Assembly (NCBI GenBank): GCA_900754855.1
Contig: CAAEEI010000131.1
Coordinates: forward strand, 1-17,572
Source of the DNA: Lachnospiraceae bacterium
Lineage (GTDB): Bacteria > Bacillota > Clostridia > Lachnospirales > Lachnospiraceae
Length of the DNA: 17,572 nt
Reading direction: 5' to 3'
A program made the translations under genes and the position numbers. Shown piece after piece: positions 1-6,853 of this stretch. Positions within the stretch are counted from its first letter, which is position 1; each line of letters starts with the position of its first letter. The notes under the pieces are model-generated. The model was not told the origin of the DNA. It saw only the letters and a list, made by a program, of their open reading frames with translations, and searched no databases.

Positions 1-998
1 AGGAGCCGGATTTCTGGTCTGCCCCGGAAAAAGCGCAGGAAATTACCAGAGAATTGAAAAATCTGAAAGATACGGCGGACACCTTTTCCGGACTGGAGGA
101 GATGACAGAGGATATTCTGACGCTCATCGAGATGGGCTACGAAGAAAACGACGAAAGTCTCCTGCCGGAAATTGAGGAAATGCTGGAAGAATTTATAAAA
201 ACATTTGAGGAAATGCGCATCAAAAACTTATTATCCGGGGAATATGACGCCAATAATGCCATTGTGACGCTGCATGCCGGAGCCGGGGGAACTGAATCCT
301 GCGACTGGGCGGGAATGCTGTATCGGATGTATACCAAATGGGCGGAAAGCCATGGGTATAAAACGGAAGTTCTGGATTATCTGGATGGGGATGAGGCAGG
401 CATTAAATCCATTACCTTTGAAGTCAAAGGAGAGAATGCCTTTGGTTATCTCAAATCGGAAAAGGGCGTGCATCGTCTGGTCCGGATTTCTCCTTTTAAT
501 GCGGCAGGAAAAAGACAGACTTCTTTTGCCTCCTGCGATGTGATGCCGGACATTGAAGAAGATCTCTCGGTGGAAATTGCAGAGGAAGACATTCGTATTG
601 ATACGTATCGATCCAGCGGCGCCGGCGGACAGCATATCAATAAAACCGATTCGGCCATCCGTATCACCCACCTTCCGACCGGGGTGGTGGTACAGTGCCA
701 AAATGAGCGTTCCCAGCATAAAAACAAGGATAAAGCCATGCAGATGTTAAAGGCAAAGCTTTATCTGATCAAGGAACAGGAAAACAGAGAAAAGCTGTCC
801 GACATCCGGGGCGAAGTCTCCGATAATGGCTGGGGGAATCAGATTCGCTCCTACGTGATGCAGCCGTATACTCTGGTAAAAGATCACAGAACCGGTGAAG
901 AAAGCGGAAATGTACAAAGCGTCATGGACGGTAATCTGGACGCCTTTATGAATGCTTATCTTCGCTATATCACGACATCTGCCCAGGAAGAACAGTAA
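1..998 (+). CDS. prfB: Peptide chain release factor 2 (RF2), 5' end truncated
   Basis: RF2 recognises UGA and UAA stop codons in the ribosomal A site and triggers release of the finished protein. The reading frame is open from base 3. The residues before the TTG at 54 (EPDFWSAPEKAQ) continue the family alignment, so that TTG is internal and about 45 N-terminal residues lie outside the window. The stop-codon recognition tripeptide SPF is at 489-497, which marks RF2 rather than RF1 (normally PxT). The catalytic GGQ loop, in the context SGAGGQHIN, is at 624-632, and the basic segment RSQHKNKDKA follows. The length to the stop matches RF2. Many prfB genes carry a programmed +1 frameshift near codon 25; that site would be upstream and cannot be judged here. 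Only 14 nt separate the stop from tex. Confidence 0.96.
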   Translation, partial: EPDFWSAPEKAQEITRELKNLKDTADTFSGLEEMTEDILTLIEMGYEENDESLLPEIEEMLEEFIKTFEEMRIKNLLSGEYDANNAIVTLHAGAGGTESCDWAGMLYRMYTKWAESHGYKTEVLDYLDGDEAGIKSITFEVKGENAFGYLKSEKGVHRLVRISPFNAAGKRQTSFASCDVMPDIEEDLSVEIAEEDIRIDTYRSSGAGGQHINKTDSAIRITHLPTGVVVQCQNERSQHKNKDKAMQMLKAKLYLIKEQENREKLSDIRGEVSDNGWGNQIRSYVMQPYTLVKDHRTGEESGNVQSVMDGNLDAFMNAYLRYITTSAQEEQ

Positions 999-1012
999 AG
1001 GATAAGAAATCT

Positions 1013-3157
1013 ATGGATATGATCAACCAGCTTGCCAAAGAGCTGCAAATAAAAAAAGAACAGGCGGAAGCCGCCGTAAAACTCATTGATGAGGGAAACA
1101 CCATCCCTTTTATCGCCAGATACCGGAAAGAAGTTACGGGGGCATTAAATGATGAGGTGCTTCGCCAACTGCATGAGCGCCTGCAGTATCTTCGTAATCT
1201 GGAAGAAAAAAAACAGCAGGTGGTTCATGCGATTGAAGAACAGGGAAAACTGACGCCGGAACTGCAAAATAAAATCATGGAGGCCGAAACCCTGGTGGCC
1301 GTGGACGATCTCTACCGTCCGTACCGGCCGAAAAAAAGAACCCGGGCAATGATGGCGAAAGAGAAAGGACTGGAACCACTGGCCAATATCATTTTGCTGC
1401 AGAATACCAGCCGCAGCGTGGAAGAAGAAGCGCGCAGTTATGTGAATGAAGAAAAGGGCGTGGAGAACGTTGAAGCAGCGGTGGCCGGCGCAAGAGACAT
1501 TCTGGCAGAAATGATTGCCGACCGTTCGGACTATCGAAAAAGTATCCGTCAATGGACCATGAAAGAAGGCAATCTTGTGGTGAAGGCCAAAAACCGGGAA
1601 GAGGAATCCGTCTATGAGATGTATTATGATTTCCGTGAACCGTTATCCAAAATGACCGGGTACCGGGTGCTGGCCATCAATCGTGGAGAAAAAGAAAAGA
1701 TCTTACAGGTGAAAGTAGAAGCGCCGGAAGAACAGATTCTGCACGCTTTGCATAAAACCCTGATTCACCGGGAAGAGGCGCCCACAGCGACGGTCTTAAA
1801 AGAAGCCATCACCGATGGGTATCGCCGTCTGATCGCGCCCGCCATCGAAAGAGATATTCGCAACGCGCTGACAGAAAATGCCCAGAGCGGAGCAATTACG
1901 GTATTTGGTAAAAATTTAAAACAGCTTTTAATGCAGCCGCCCATTAAGGGACAGACCGTCCTTGGCTGGGATCCGGCGTTTCGTACCGGCTGCAAACTGG
2001 CCGTGGTGGATGCCACAGGAAAGGTGCTGGACACGGTAGTAGTTTATCCTACTGCCCCGCAGTTTAAAGTGGAGGAGGCCAAGGCCAGGGTACACAGTCT
2101 CATAAAAAAATATCATATTACCCTGATCAGCCTGGGCAATGGCACCGCGTCCAGAGAATCAGAACAGGTAATCACAGAATTATTAAAAGAGATTCCGGAA
2201 AAAGTCTCTTATGTCATTGTCAATGAGGCGGGAGCGTCCGTATATTCTGCCAGCAAGCTGGCAACGGAAGAGTTTCCAGAGTTTGACGTGGGACAAAGAA
2301 GCGCCGCGTCAATTGCCAGAAGACTGCAGGATCCGCTGGCAGAGCTGGTAAAAATTGAACCGAAAGCCATTGGGGTCGGACAGTATCAGCATGATATGAA
2401 CCAGAAAAAACTGGAGGAGACCTTACATGGCGTCGTGGAAGATTGTGTAAACCGCGTAGGGGTGGATCTGAATACGGCTTCGGTTTCCCTGTTGTCCTAC
2501 ATTTCCGGAATCAGTAAGACGGTGGCTAAAAACATTGTGGCTTACCGGGAAGCCAATGGAATCTTCCATTCCCGGGAGGAATTGAAAAAAGTAGCCAAGC
2601 TGGGGCCAAAGGCGTTTTTACAATGCGCAGGATTTCTGCGGATTTCCGGTGGAGATAATCCGCTGGATAATACCGGGGTTCATCCGGAATCCTATGAGGC
2701 GGCAGGAAAACTGCTGCACATCATGGGTTATGAAAAAAAACAGCTGACCGCAGGCGGCGCCTGTGTTCTTCGCCGGAAAATCAAAGATATGGACGAGCTT
2801 GCCGAAAAACTGCATATCGGGGTACTGACCCTTCAGGATATTGTAGAAGAACTGGAAAAACCAGGAAGAGATCCCCGCAGCGATATGCCAAAACCCATTC
2901 TCAGAACCGATGTGCTGGAAATGAAAGATTTAAAGGAAGGGATGGTATTAAAAGGCACCGTAAGAAATGTCATTGATTTTGGTGCTTTTGTGGATATTGG
3001 CGTTCATCAGGACGGACTGGTTCATATTTCGCAGATGGCGGATAAATTTATCAAACACCCTCTGGAGGTTGTCAGCGTCGGTGATGTGGTGGATGTGCAG
3101 GTACTCAGCGTGGATGTGAAGAAAAAGCGTATTCAGCTTACCATGAAGATAAAATAG
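1013..3157 (+). CDS. tex: Tex family RNA-binding protein (S1 domain accessory factor)
   Basis: Tex (YhgF in E. coli) is a cytoplasmic nucleic-acid-binding protein linked to transcription and RNA metabolism; its exact job is not settled. The 714 residues show the family order: an N-terminal Tex domain with NTIPFIARYRKE near 29-40, a YqgF/RNase H-like domain from about 314 (LGWDPAFRTGCKLAVVD), helix-hairpin-helix motifs around 485-550 (SYISGISKTVAKNIV), and a C-terminal S1 domain from about 641 (GTVRNVIDFGAFVDIG, then GLVHISQM). The length is a little under that of E. coli YhgF (about 770). Start choice: AAAGGA at 998-1003 sits 9 nt before the ATG at 1013; a second in-frame ATG is at 1019, so the start could shift by two codons. 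It is 14 nt after prfB and 20 nt before the next gene, so co-transcription is likely. Confidence 0.95.
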   Translation: MDMINQLAKELQIKKEQAEAAVKLIDEGNTIPFIARYRKEVTGALNDEVLRQLHERLQYLRNLEEKKQQVVHAIEEQGKLTPELQNKIMEAETLVAVDDLYRPYRPKKRTRAMMAKEKGLEPLANIILLQNTSRSVEEEARSYVNEEKGVENVEAAVAGARDILAEMIADRSDYRKSIRQWTMKEGNLVVKAKNREEESVYEMYYDFREPLSKMTGYRVLAINRGEKEKILQVKVEAPEEQILHALHKTLIHREEAPTATVLKEAITDGYRRLIAPAIERDIRNALTENAQSGAITVFGKNLKQLLMQPPIKGQTVLGWDPAFRTGCKLAVVDATGKVLDTVVVYPTAPQFKVEEAKARVHSLIKKYHITLISLGNGTASRESEQVITELLKEIPEKVSYVIVNEAGASVYSASKLATEEFPEFDVGQRSAASIARRLQDPLAELVKIEPKAIGVGQYQHDMNQKKLEETLHGVVEDCVNRVGVDLNTASVSLLSYISGISKTVAKNIVAYREANGIFHSREELKKVAKLGPKAFLQCAGFLRISGGDNPLDNTGVHPESYEAAGKLLHIMGYEKKQLTAGGACVLRRKIKDMDELAEKLHIGVLTLQDIVEELEKPGRDPRSDMPKPILRTDVLEMKDLKEGMVLKGTVRNVIDFGAFVDIGVHQDGLVHISQMADKFIKHPLEVVSVGDVVDVQVLSVDVKKKRIQLTMKIK

Positions 3158-3177
3158 AAGAAAGGGAAAGAGAGAAA

Positions 3178-3900
3178 ATGAAAGGTTTTGAAGAAATAAG
3201 CAAAATGAATCTGGCCGATCTGGATCGTCCGAATGGACAAAATCCGGAGCAGGAGACAGAGAGAGAAGAATCGGAGGCAGTACAGCAGGCCGGGGATGAA
3301 CAGGAAAATCCAACGGAAGGAACCGTGACGGTGGAAGATCTTGAAGGCTCAGAGGAAGCAGAGACTGTCAGGGAAGCGGAACAGGCAGAAAATCAGGAAG
3401 AAAAGGAAGAGGAAATCCGTGAACCACAGGGAGAACATTATTATATTGACGCCAAAGTGACGGAAAAAGAGATGATCGGTTTCCTCTTTGGCCATAATTA
3501 TCGTCAGCCATTGATGATTATTGCCATGCTGGTGGCGCTTGCCTGGCCGGTTATGGTTATTGCAAGACAGGACGAAAATATGCTTCTGGCCGTTGTGGTG
3601 GCAGCCATTGTGCTGGTAGCGCTTCCCCTGTCCACCTGGAACAGAGGAAAGAGAACCGTAAAAACCAACCCGGCTTATCAGCAGACCTTCCACTATATGC
3701 TGGACGAATGGGGACTGCATCTTAAATTAGGAAAAGAAGCCATTGATGTGGAATGGAACAAAATCAATAAAGCCATGTTTTTAAAATCTGTCTTTGTTCT
3801 TTACACCGGAAAAGTCAATGCATTTCTTGTGCCAACGTCCGGTATGGGAGAACAGCAGGAAGTCATCAAGGCATTTGTGAAAAGAATGAAAATGCGTTAA
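3178..3900 (+). CDS. YcxB-like membrane protein with acidic N-terminal tail
   Basis: The function is unknown. The 240-residue protein has three parts. Residues 21-86 are strongly acidic and rich in Glu and Gln, probably disordered. Two hydrophobic segments at about 111-129 (LMIIAMLVALAWPVMVIA) and 135-153 (MLLAVVVAAIVLVALPLST) are likely membrane helices joined by a very short polar turn (RQDEN). A soluble domain from 155 to 240, with YMLDEWGLHLKLG, VEWNKINKAM and FLVPTSGM, resembles the C-terminal domain of YcxB-like proteins: a small beta-rich fold after two helices. No signal peptide is seen. The SD-like AAAGGG at 3162-3167 lies 10 nt before the ATG; a downstream in-frame ATG is at codon 10. 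It sits between tex and tsaE, 20 nt from each, so it is probably expressed with the t6A genes. The family match is by pattern only. Confidence 0.75.
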   Translation: MKGFEEISKMNLADLDRPNGQNPEQETEREESEAVQQAGDEQENPTEGTVTVEDLEGSEEAETVREAEQAENQEEKEEEIREPQGEHYYIDAKVTEKEMIGFLFGHNYRQPLMIIAMLVALAWPVMVIARQDENMLLAVVVAAIVLVALPLSTWNRGKRTVKTNPAYQQTFHYMLDEWGLHLKLGKEAIDVEWNKINKAMFLKSVFVLYTGKVNAFLVPTSGMGEQQEVIKAFVKRMKMR

Positions 3901-3920
3901 CAGAGTGAAAAGGGAAGAAC

Positions 3921-4412
3921 ATGAAAATAGAAAGCTATTGTACAGAAGATACCTTCGCCTATGGAAAACAATGTGGGATGGAGGCAAAACCGGGACAGGT
4001 TTTCTGTCTTCATGGTGACCTGGGCGTGGGAAAAACCGTATTTACGCAGGGATTTGCCAGAGGACTGGGGATTAAAGAACCGGTCACCAGTCCGACTTTT
4101 ACCATCGTACAGGAATATGAAGACGGACGAATGCCCTTTTATCATTTTGATGTGTATCGGATCAGCGATCCGGAAGAAATGTTTGAAGTGGGATTTGACG
4201 AGTATCTGGAGGGAGACGGCGTATGTTTTATCGAATGGGCCGGTCTCATTGAAGAGATTCTTCCGGAAGAAAGAGTGGAGATCACCATAGAGAAAGATTT
4301 ATCCAAAGGATTTGATTATCGTCTGATCACCAGAAAAGAAGTGCCGGAGAAAAAACAGCCGGAGAAAAATGTTGCAAAGGAGGAAAGTGTCCATGAAAAT
4401 ACTGGCCTTTGA
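3921..4412 (+). CDS. tsaE: tRNA threonylcarbamoyladenosine synthesis ATPase TsaE
   Basis: TsaE (YjeE/YdiB) is the ATPase that works with TsaB and TsaD to transfer threonylcarbamoyl onto A37 of ANN-decoding tRNAs. The Walker A loop is GDLGVGKT at residues 32-39. Family signatures SPTFTIVQEY (57-66), HFDVYRI and FIEWAG follow. The protein is 163 residues, slightly longer than usual because of a charged Lys/Glu-rich tail after about residue 138 (VPEKKQPEKN). That tail is encoded where the tsaB ribosome site lies, and the last 20 bp overlap the start of tsaB. The start ATG has AAAAGGGAAG at 3908-3917 just upstream. The neighbours tsaB, rimI and tsaD place it firmly in the t6A pathway. The TsaC/YwlC enzyme that makes threonylcarbamoyl-AMP is not in this window. 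Confidence 0.96.
   Translation: MKIESYCTEDTFAYGKQCGMEAKPGQVFCLHGDLGVGKTVFTQGFARGLGIKEPVTSPTFTIVQEYEDGRMPFYHFDVYRISDPEEMFEVGFDEYLEGDGVCFIEWAGLIEEILPEERVEITIEKDLSKGFDYRLITRKEVPEKKQPEKNVAKEESVHENTGL
4376..4383 (+). promoter_or_regulatory. Ribosome binding site that fixes the tsaB start
   Basis: AAAGGAGG at 4376-4383 ends 9 nt before the ATG at 4393, an ideal spacing. An upstream in-frame ATG at 4369 would place this site inside the coding sequence and add eight residues (MLQRRKVS) that are not typical of TsaB. The site lies inside the 3' end of tsaE, which suggests translational coupling. Confidence 0.85.
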
Positions 4413-5115
4413 CAGTTCAGGGCTGGTGGCTTCCGTAGCCATTCTTGAAGAAGAACAGCTTATTGCGGAATACACCTTAAATTATAAAAAAACACATTCG
4501 CAGACCCTTCTTCCCATGCTGGATGAAATCGTAAAAATGACGGAGACCAATCTGGAAGAAATCGACGCCATTGCGGTAGCCGGGGGGCCGGGTTCCTTTA
4601 CGGGATTGCGGATCGGATCGGCCACGGCTAAAGGTCTGGGACTGGCGCTGGGGAAACCGCTGGTTTCCGTGCCGACCCTGGAAGGAATCGCCTATAATCT
4701 TTACGGGACGGACAGTTTGCTCTGCCCGATGATGGATGCCCGGAGAAAACAGGTTTACACCGGCATCTATGCTTTTTCAGGAGAATGTTTTCAGATTCTG
4801 GTTCCGCAGAAAGCCTGCCCGGTGGAAGAAATTATCTGCCAGGCCAATGAAATTGGGGAAAAACAGGGAAAATCAGTCATCTTCCTGGGGGATGGCGTTC
4901 CGGTATACCGGGAAATCATCAAAGAAAAAATGCAGATAGCGTATCATTTTGCGCCGGCACATCTGGACCGGCAAAGAGCCGGGGCGGTGGGCGCCAGAGC
5001 GTTTGCCTGTATAAGGGAAAAACACATACAGACGGCTGCGGAGCATGTTCCGGTTTATCTGCGAAAATCGCAGGCAGAGCGGGAACTGGAAAAAAAGGGA
5101 AAAACGCTGTCATGA
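4393..5115 (+). CDS. tsaB: t6A tRNA modification protein TsaB
   Basis: TsaB (YeaZ) is an ASKHA-fold pseudo-enzyme that dimerises with TsaD and scaffolds the TsaBDE complex for t6A37 synthesis. The 240-residue protein starts MKILAFDSSG, the usual strand and phosphate-loop pattern. It has THSQTLLPMLDE at 34-45 and the hallmark GPGSFTGLRIG at 65-75. PLVSVPTLEGIAYN, PMMDARRKQVYTG and VPVYLRKSQAE near the end are also typical. The start at 4393 is chosen over 4369 because of the AGGAGG site between them. It overlaps tsaE by 20 bp, and its TGA stop overlaps the rimI ATG in an ATGA junction, so the three genes are probably translated together. The length is normal for the family. Confidence 0.95.
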   Translation: MKILAFDSSGLVASVAILEEEQLIAEYTLNYKKTHSQTLLPMLDEIVKMTETNLEEIDAIAVAGGPGSFTGLRIGSATAKGLGLALGKPLVSVPTLEGIAYNLYGTDSLLCPMMDARRKQVYTGIYAFSGECFQILVPQKACPVEEIICQANEIGEKQGKSVIFLGDGVPVYREIIKEKMQIAYHFAPAHLDRQRAGAVGARAFACIREKHIQTAAEHVPVYLRKSQAERELEKKGKTLS

Positions 5116-5570
5116 TTTTTATAGAAAAAATGCAGAAAAAAGACAGTGAAGATGTCTTTTTTCTGCAAAAGAAATGTTTTTCGATTCCCTGGTCCAGAAG
5201 CAGTCTGGAAGACATGTTTCTGGTGGAAGGTTATCATAATTTTGTGGCCAGAGAACAGGGGATTCTTCTGGGATACATTGGAATGAAGGCGGTATGCGAC
5301 GAAGCGGACATTACCAATGTGGCGGTGGATCCCCGGGCAAGGAGAAGGGGAATTGCCGCACAGTTATTACAGCGTCTGCTGGCAGCGGCAAAAGAAGAAG
5401 GAATCTGCCATATATATCTGGAAGTCCGGGAAACAAATCACGGAGCGATTCGCTTATATGAACAGGCCGGGTTCCGGAAGATCGGCCGGAGAAAAGCCTA
5501 TTATGATCAGCCGAAAGAAGACGCGCTGCTCATGATGTGGACATACCGTCAGTCCAGTGTGGACGCATGA
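5112..5570 (+). CDS. rimI: Ribosomal protein S18-alanine N-acetyltransferase (GNAT)
   Basis: RimI transfers acetyl from acetyl-CoA to the N-terminal alanine of ribosomal protein S18; in some bacteria it acts on other N-termini. The 152 residues form one GNAT domain. The acetyl-CoA pyrophosphate-binding motif is RRRGIA at 77-82, after NVAVDPRA. LEVRETNHGAIRLYEQAGF is the typical RimI motif B, and the end (KAYYDQPKEDALLMMW) matches the RimI C-terminal pattern. The start ATG overlaps the tsaB stop (ATGA, 5112-5115); an AGGGA at 5096-5100 lies upstream. The rimI-tsaB-tsaD linkage is widespread in Firmicutes and supports the assignment. Its own stop overlaps an ATG that opens the 38-codon frame at 5567. 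The substrate is inferred from the family only. Confidence 0.92.
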   Translation: MIFIEKMQKKDSEDVFFLQKKCFSIPWSRSSLEDMFLVEGYHNFVAREQGILLGYIGMKAVCDEADITNVAVDPRARRRGIAAQLLQRLLAAAKEEGICHIYLEVRETNHGAIRLYEQAGFRKIGRRKAYYDQPKEDALLMMWTYRQSSVDA

Positions 5571-5683
5571 AGATACCAGGAGTTACCAGGATTTTTTTCG
5601 ACGTAATCTTTTATAATCAGACCATAGACATATCGTCTGAGAGGATAGAAAAAAGTGCACAGGAACGACTGGAGGAAAAATAA
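5567..5683 (+). CDS. Possible 38-residue mini-gene bridging rimI and the zinc-ribbon gene
   Basis: An open frame of 38 codons exactly fills the gap between rimI and the next gene. It reads MKIPGVTRIFFDVIF, then YNQTIDISSERIEKSAQERLEEK. Its ATG overlaps the rimI TGA (ATGA, 5567-5570), and its TAA overlaps the next ATG (TAATG, 5681-5685). This double coupling is what a small operon member would show. The predicted peptide has a hydrophobic first third (IFFDVIF) and a charged, probably helical C-terminal half. Against it: no strong Shine-Dalgarno site precedes the ATG (only TCAGTCCAGTG), and it matches no family I know. It could instead be a leader that keeps ribosomes moving to the GGAGG site of the next gene, or chance. 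Confidence 0.4.
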   Translation: MKIPGVTRIFFDVIFYNQTIDISSERIEKSAQERLEEK

Positions 5684-5904
5684 TGGAAGAAAAGAAAATT
5701 TATTGTAACTGTTGTGGCAAAGAGATTGGCAAAGAACCTGCAGGACAAAGGGAAGAGTATCTGGAGGTACGGAAGGAATGGGGATATTTCTCGGAGAAAG
5801 ACGGGGATATTCATCATTTTATTCTTTGTGAATCCTGCTATGATCAACTAATCCAATCGTTCTGTCTTCCTGTGGAGAAAACCATACAGACAGAACTCTT
5901 ATAG
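5683..5904 (+). CDS. Small zinc-ribbon hypothetical protein
   Basis: I do not recognise a named family. The 73-residue protein has two CxxC pairs, C8-x2-C11 (with an extra C10) and C49-x2-C52, separated by 37 residues; this spacing fits a zinc ribbon or treble-clef fold. Between them is an EYLEVRKEWGYFSEKDG stretch, then HHFILCESCYDQLI. No membrane segment or signal is seen. The start is well supported: GGAGG at 5671-5675 is 7 nt before the ATG. The stop is 16 nt before rnz, so it very likely belongs to the same transcript as the tRNA-processing genes. A role in nucleic-acid or protein binding is possible but only inferred from the fold guess. Its first codon overlaps the end of the preceding mini-ORF. 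Confidence 0.8.
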   Translation: MEEKKIYCNCCGKEIGKEPAGQREEYLEVRKEWGYFSEKDGDIHHFILCESCYDQLIQSFCLPVEKTIQTELL

Positions 5905-5920
5905 AAAAGCGAGGAAGATT

Positions 5921-6832
5921 ATGCTGGAATTATGTTTGCTCGGCTGTGGAGGAATGATGCCTTTGCCTGGCCGCAAACTGACTGCATTGATGGCAAGATA
6001 TAATGGAAAAAGCATTCTGATCGACTGTGGAGAAGGAACCCAGGTGGCGATCCGGGAAAAAGGATGGAGTTTCAAACCCATAGACGTCATCTGTTTTACC
6101 CATTACCATGGCGATCATATCAGCGGACTGCCGGGGCTGTTACTGACTTTGGGAAATGCCCAGAGGACGGAACCCCTGCTGTTGATCGGACCGAAGGGAC
6201 TGGAAAGGGTAGTGAATGCGCTTCGCGTCATTGCCCCGGATCTTCCCTTCCCTCTGGAATTCCGGGAACTCCACGAAAAAGAAGAAACCATAGAGCTGGA
6301 TGGGTATCGCATCCGGGCATTTCGGGTGAACCATAATGTCATCTGCTATGGTTATTCTCTGGAAATTGACCGGGCCGGGAAATTTGATGTGGAAAGAGCA
6401 AAGGCTAACGGCGTGGAGATGAAATACTGGAGCCGTCTTCAGAAAGGAGAGGTCATCACCCTCGAAGACCGGGTATTAACGGGAGAACTGGTGATGGGAC
6501 CGCCGAGAAAAGGAATTAAATGTACGTACACAACAGATACCCGTCCTGTACCGGTCATTGCAGAAAATGCGCGCCATGCAGATCTGTTTATCTGTGAGGG
6601 AATGTATGGAGAACCGGATAAACAGGAAAAGGCAGTGGAGTATAAACATATGACGTTCTATGAGGCGGCGGAACTGGCAAAGAAAGCCAACGTGGGTCAG
6701 TTATGGCTTACCCATTACAGCCCGTCTCTCGTACGGCCGGAGGAATATCTGTCGGAAGTACAGAAGATTTTCCCGAAAACCAGTCCGGGGAAAGACGGTA
6801 AGAGCATCACGCTGGTATTTGAAGAAGAATAG
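5921..6832 (+). CDS. rnz: Ribonuclease Z (tRNA 3' endonuclease, metallo-beta-lactamase fold)
   Basis: RNase Z cuts tRNA precursors just after the discriminator base so that CCA can be added. The 303-residue protein has the short-form RNase Z layout. The zinc motif HYHGDH is at 61-66, followed by GLPGLLLT. Further likely metal ligands are H138 (VNHNV), D206 (TTDTR, where B. subtilis has GDTR), H243 (YKHMTFYEAAELA) and H265 (LWLTHYSP). The GPPRKG and LTGELV region matches the family. The N-terminus (GCGGMMPLPGRKLTA) differs from the usual GTGAGxP-type start but keeps its position. The start is supported by GAGGAAG at 5911-5917. It lies 16 nt after the zinc-ribbon gene and 21 nt before tsaD, another tRNA-maturation gene. 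Another beta-CASP-free MBL nuclease is less likely. Confidence 0.9.
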   Translation: MLELCLLGCGGMMPLPGRKLTALMARYNGKSILIDCGEGTQVAIREKGWSFKPIDVICFTHYHGDHISGLPGLLLTLGNAQRTEPLLLIGPKGLERVVNALRVIAPDLPFPLEFRELHEKEETIELDGYRIRAFRVNHNVICYGYSLEIDRAGKFDVERAKANGVEMKYWSRLQKGEVITLEDRVLTGELVMGPPRKGIKCTYTTDTRPVPVIAENARHADLFICEGMYGEPDKQEKAVEYKHMTFYEAAELAKKANVGQLWLTHYSPSLVRPEEYLSEVQKIFPKTSPGKDGKSITLVFEEE

Positions 6833-6853
6833 AAGAAAAAGGAAGGGTATTAA

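Noticed and set aside
54..56. TTG at 54 as the prfB start
   Set aside because: The upstream in-frame residues continue the RF2 alignment, so the gene starts before the window.
4369..4392. Upstream ATG for tsaB at 4369
   Set aside because: It would bury the AGGAGG site inside the gene and add residues not found in TsaB.
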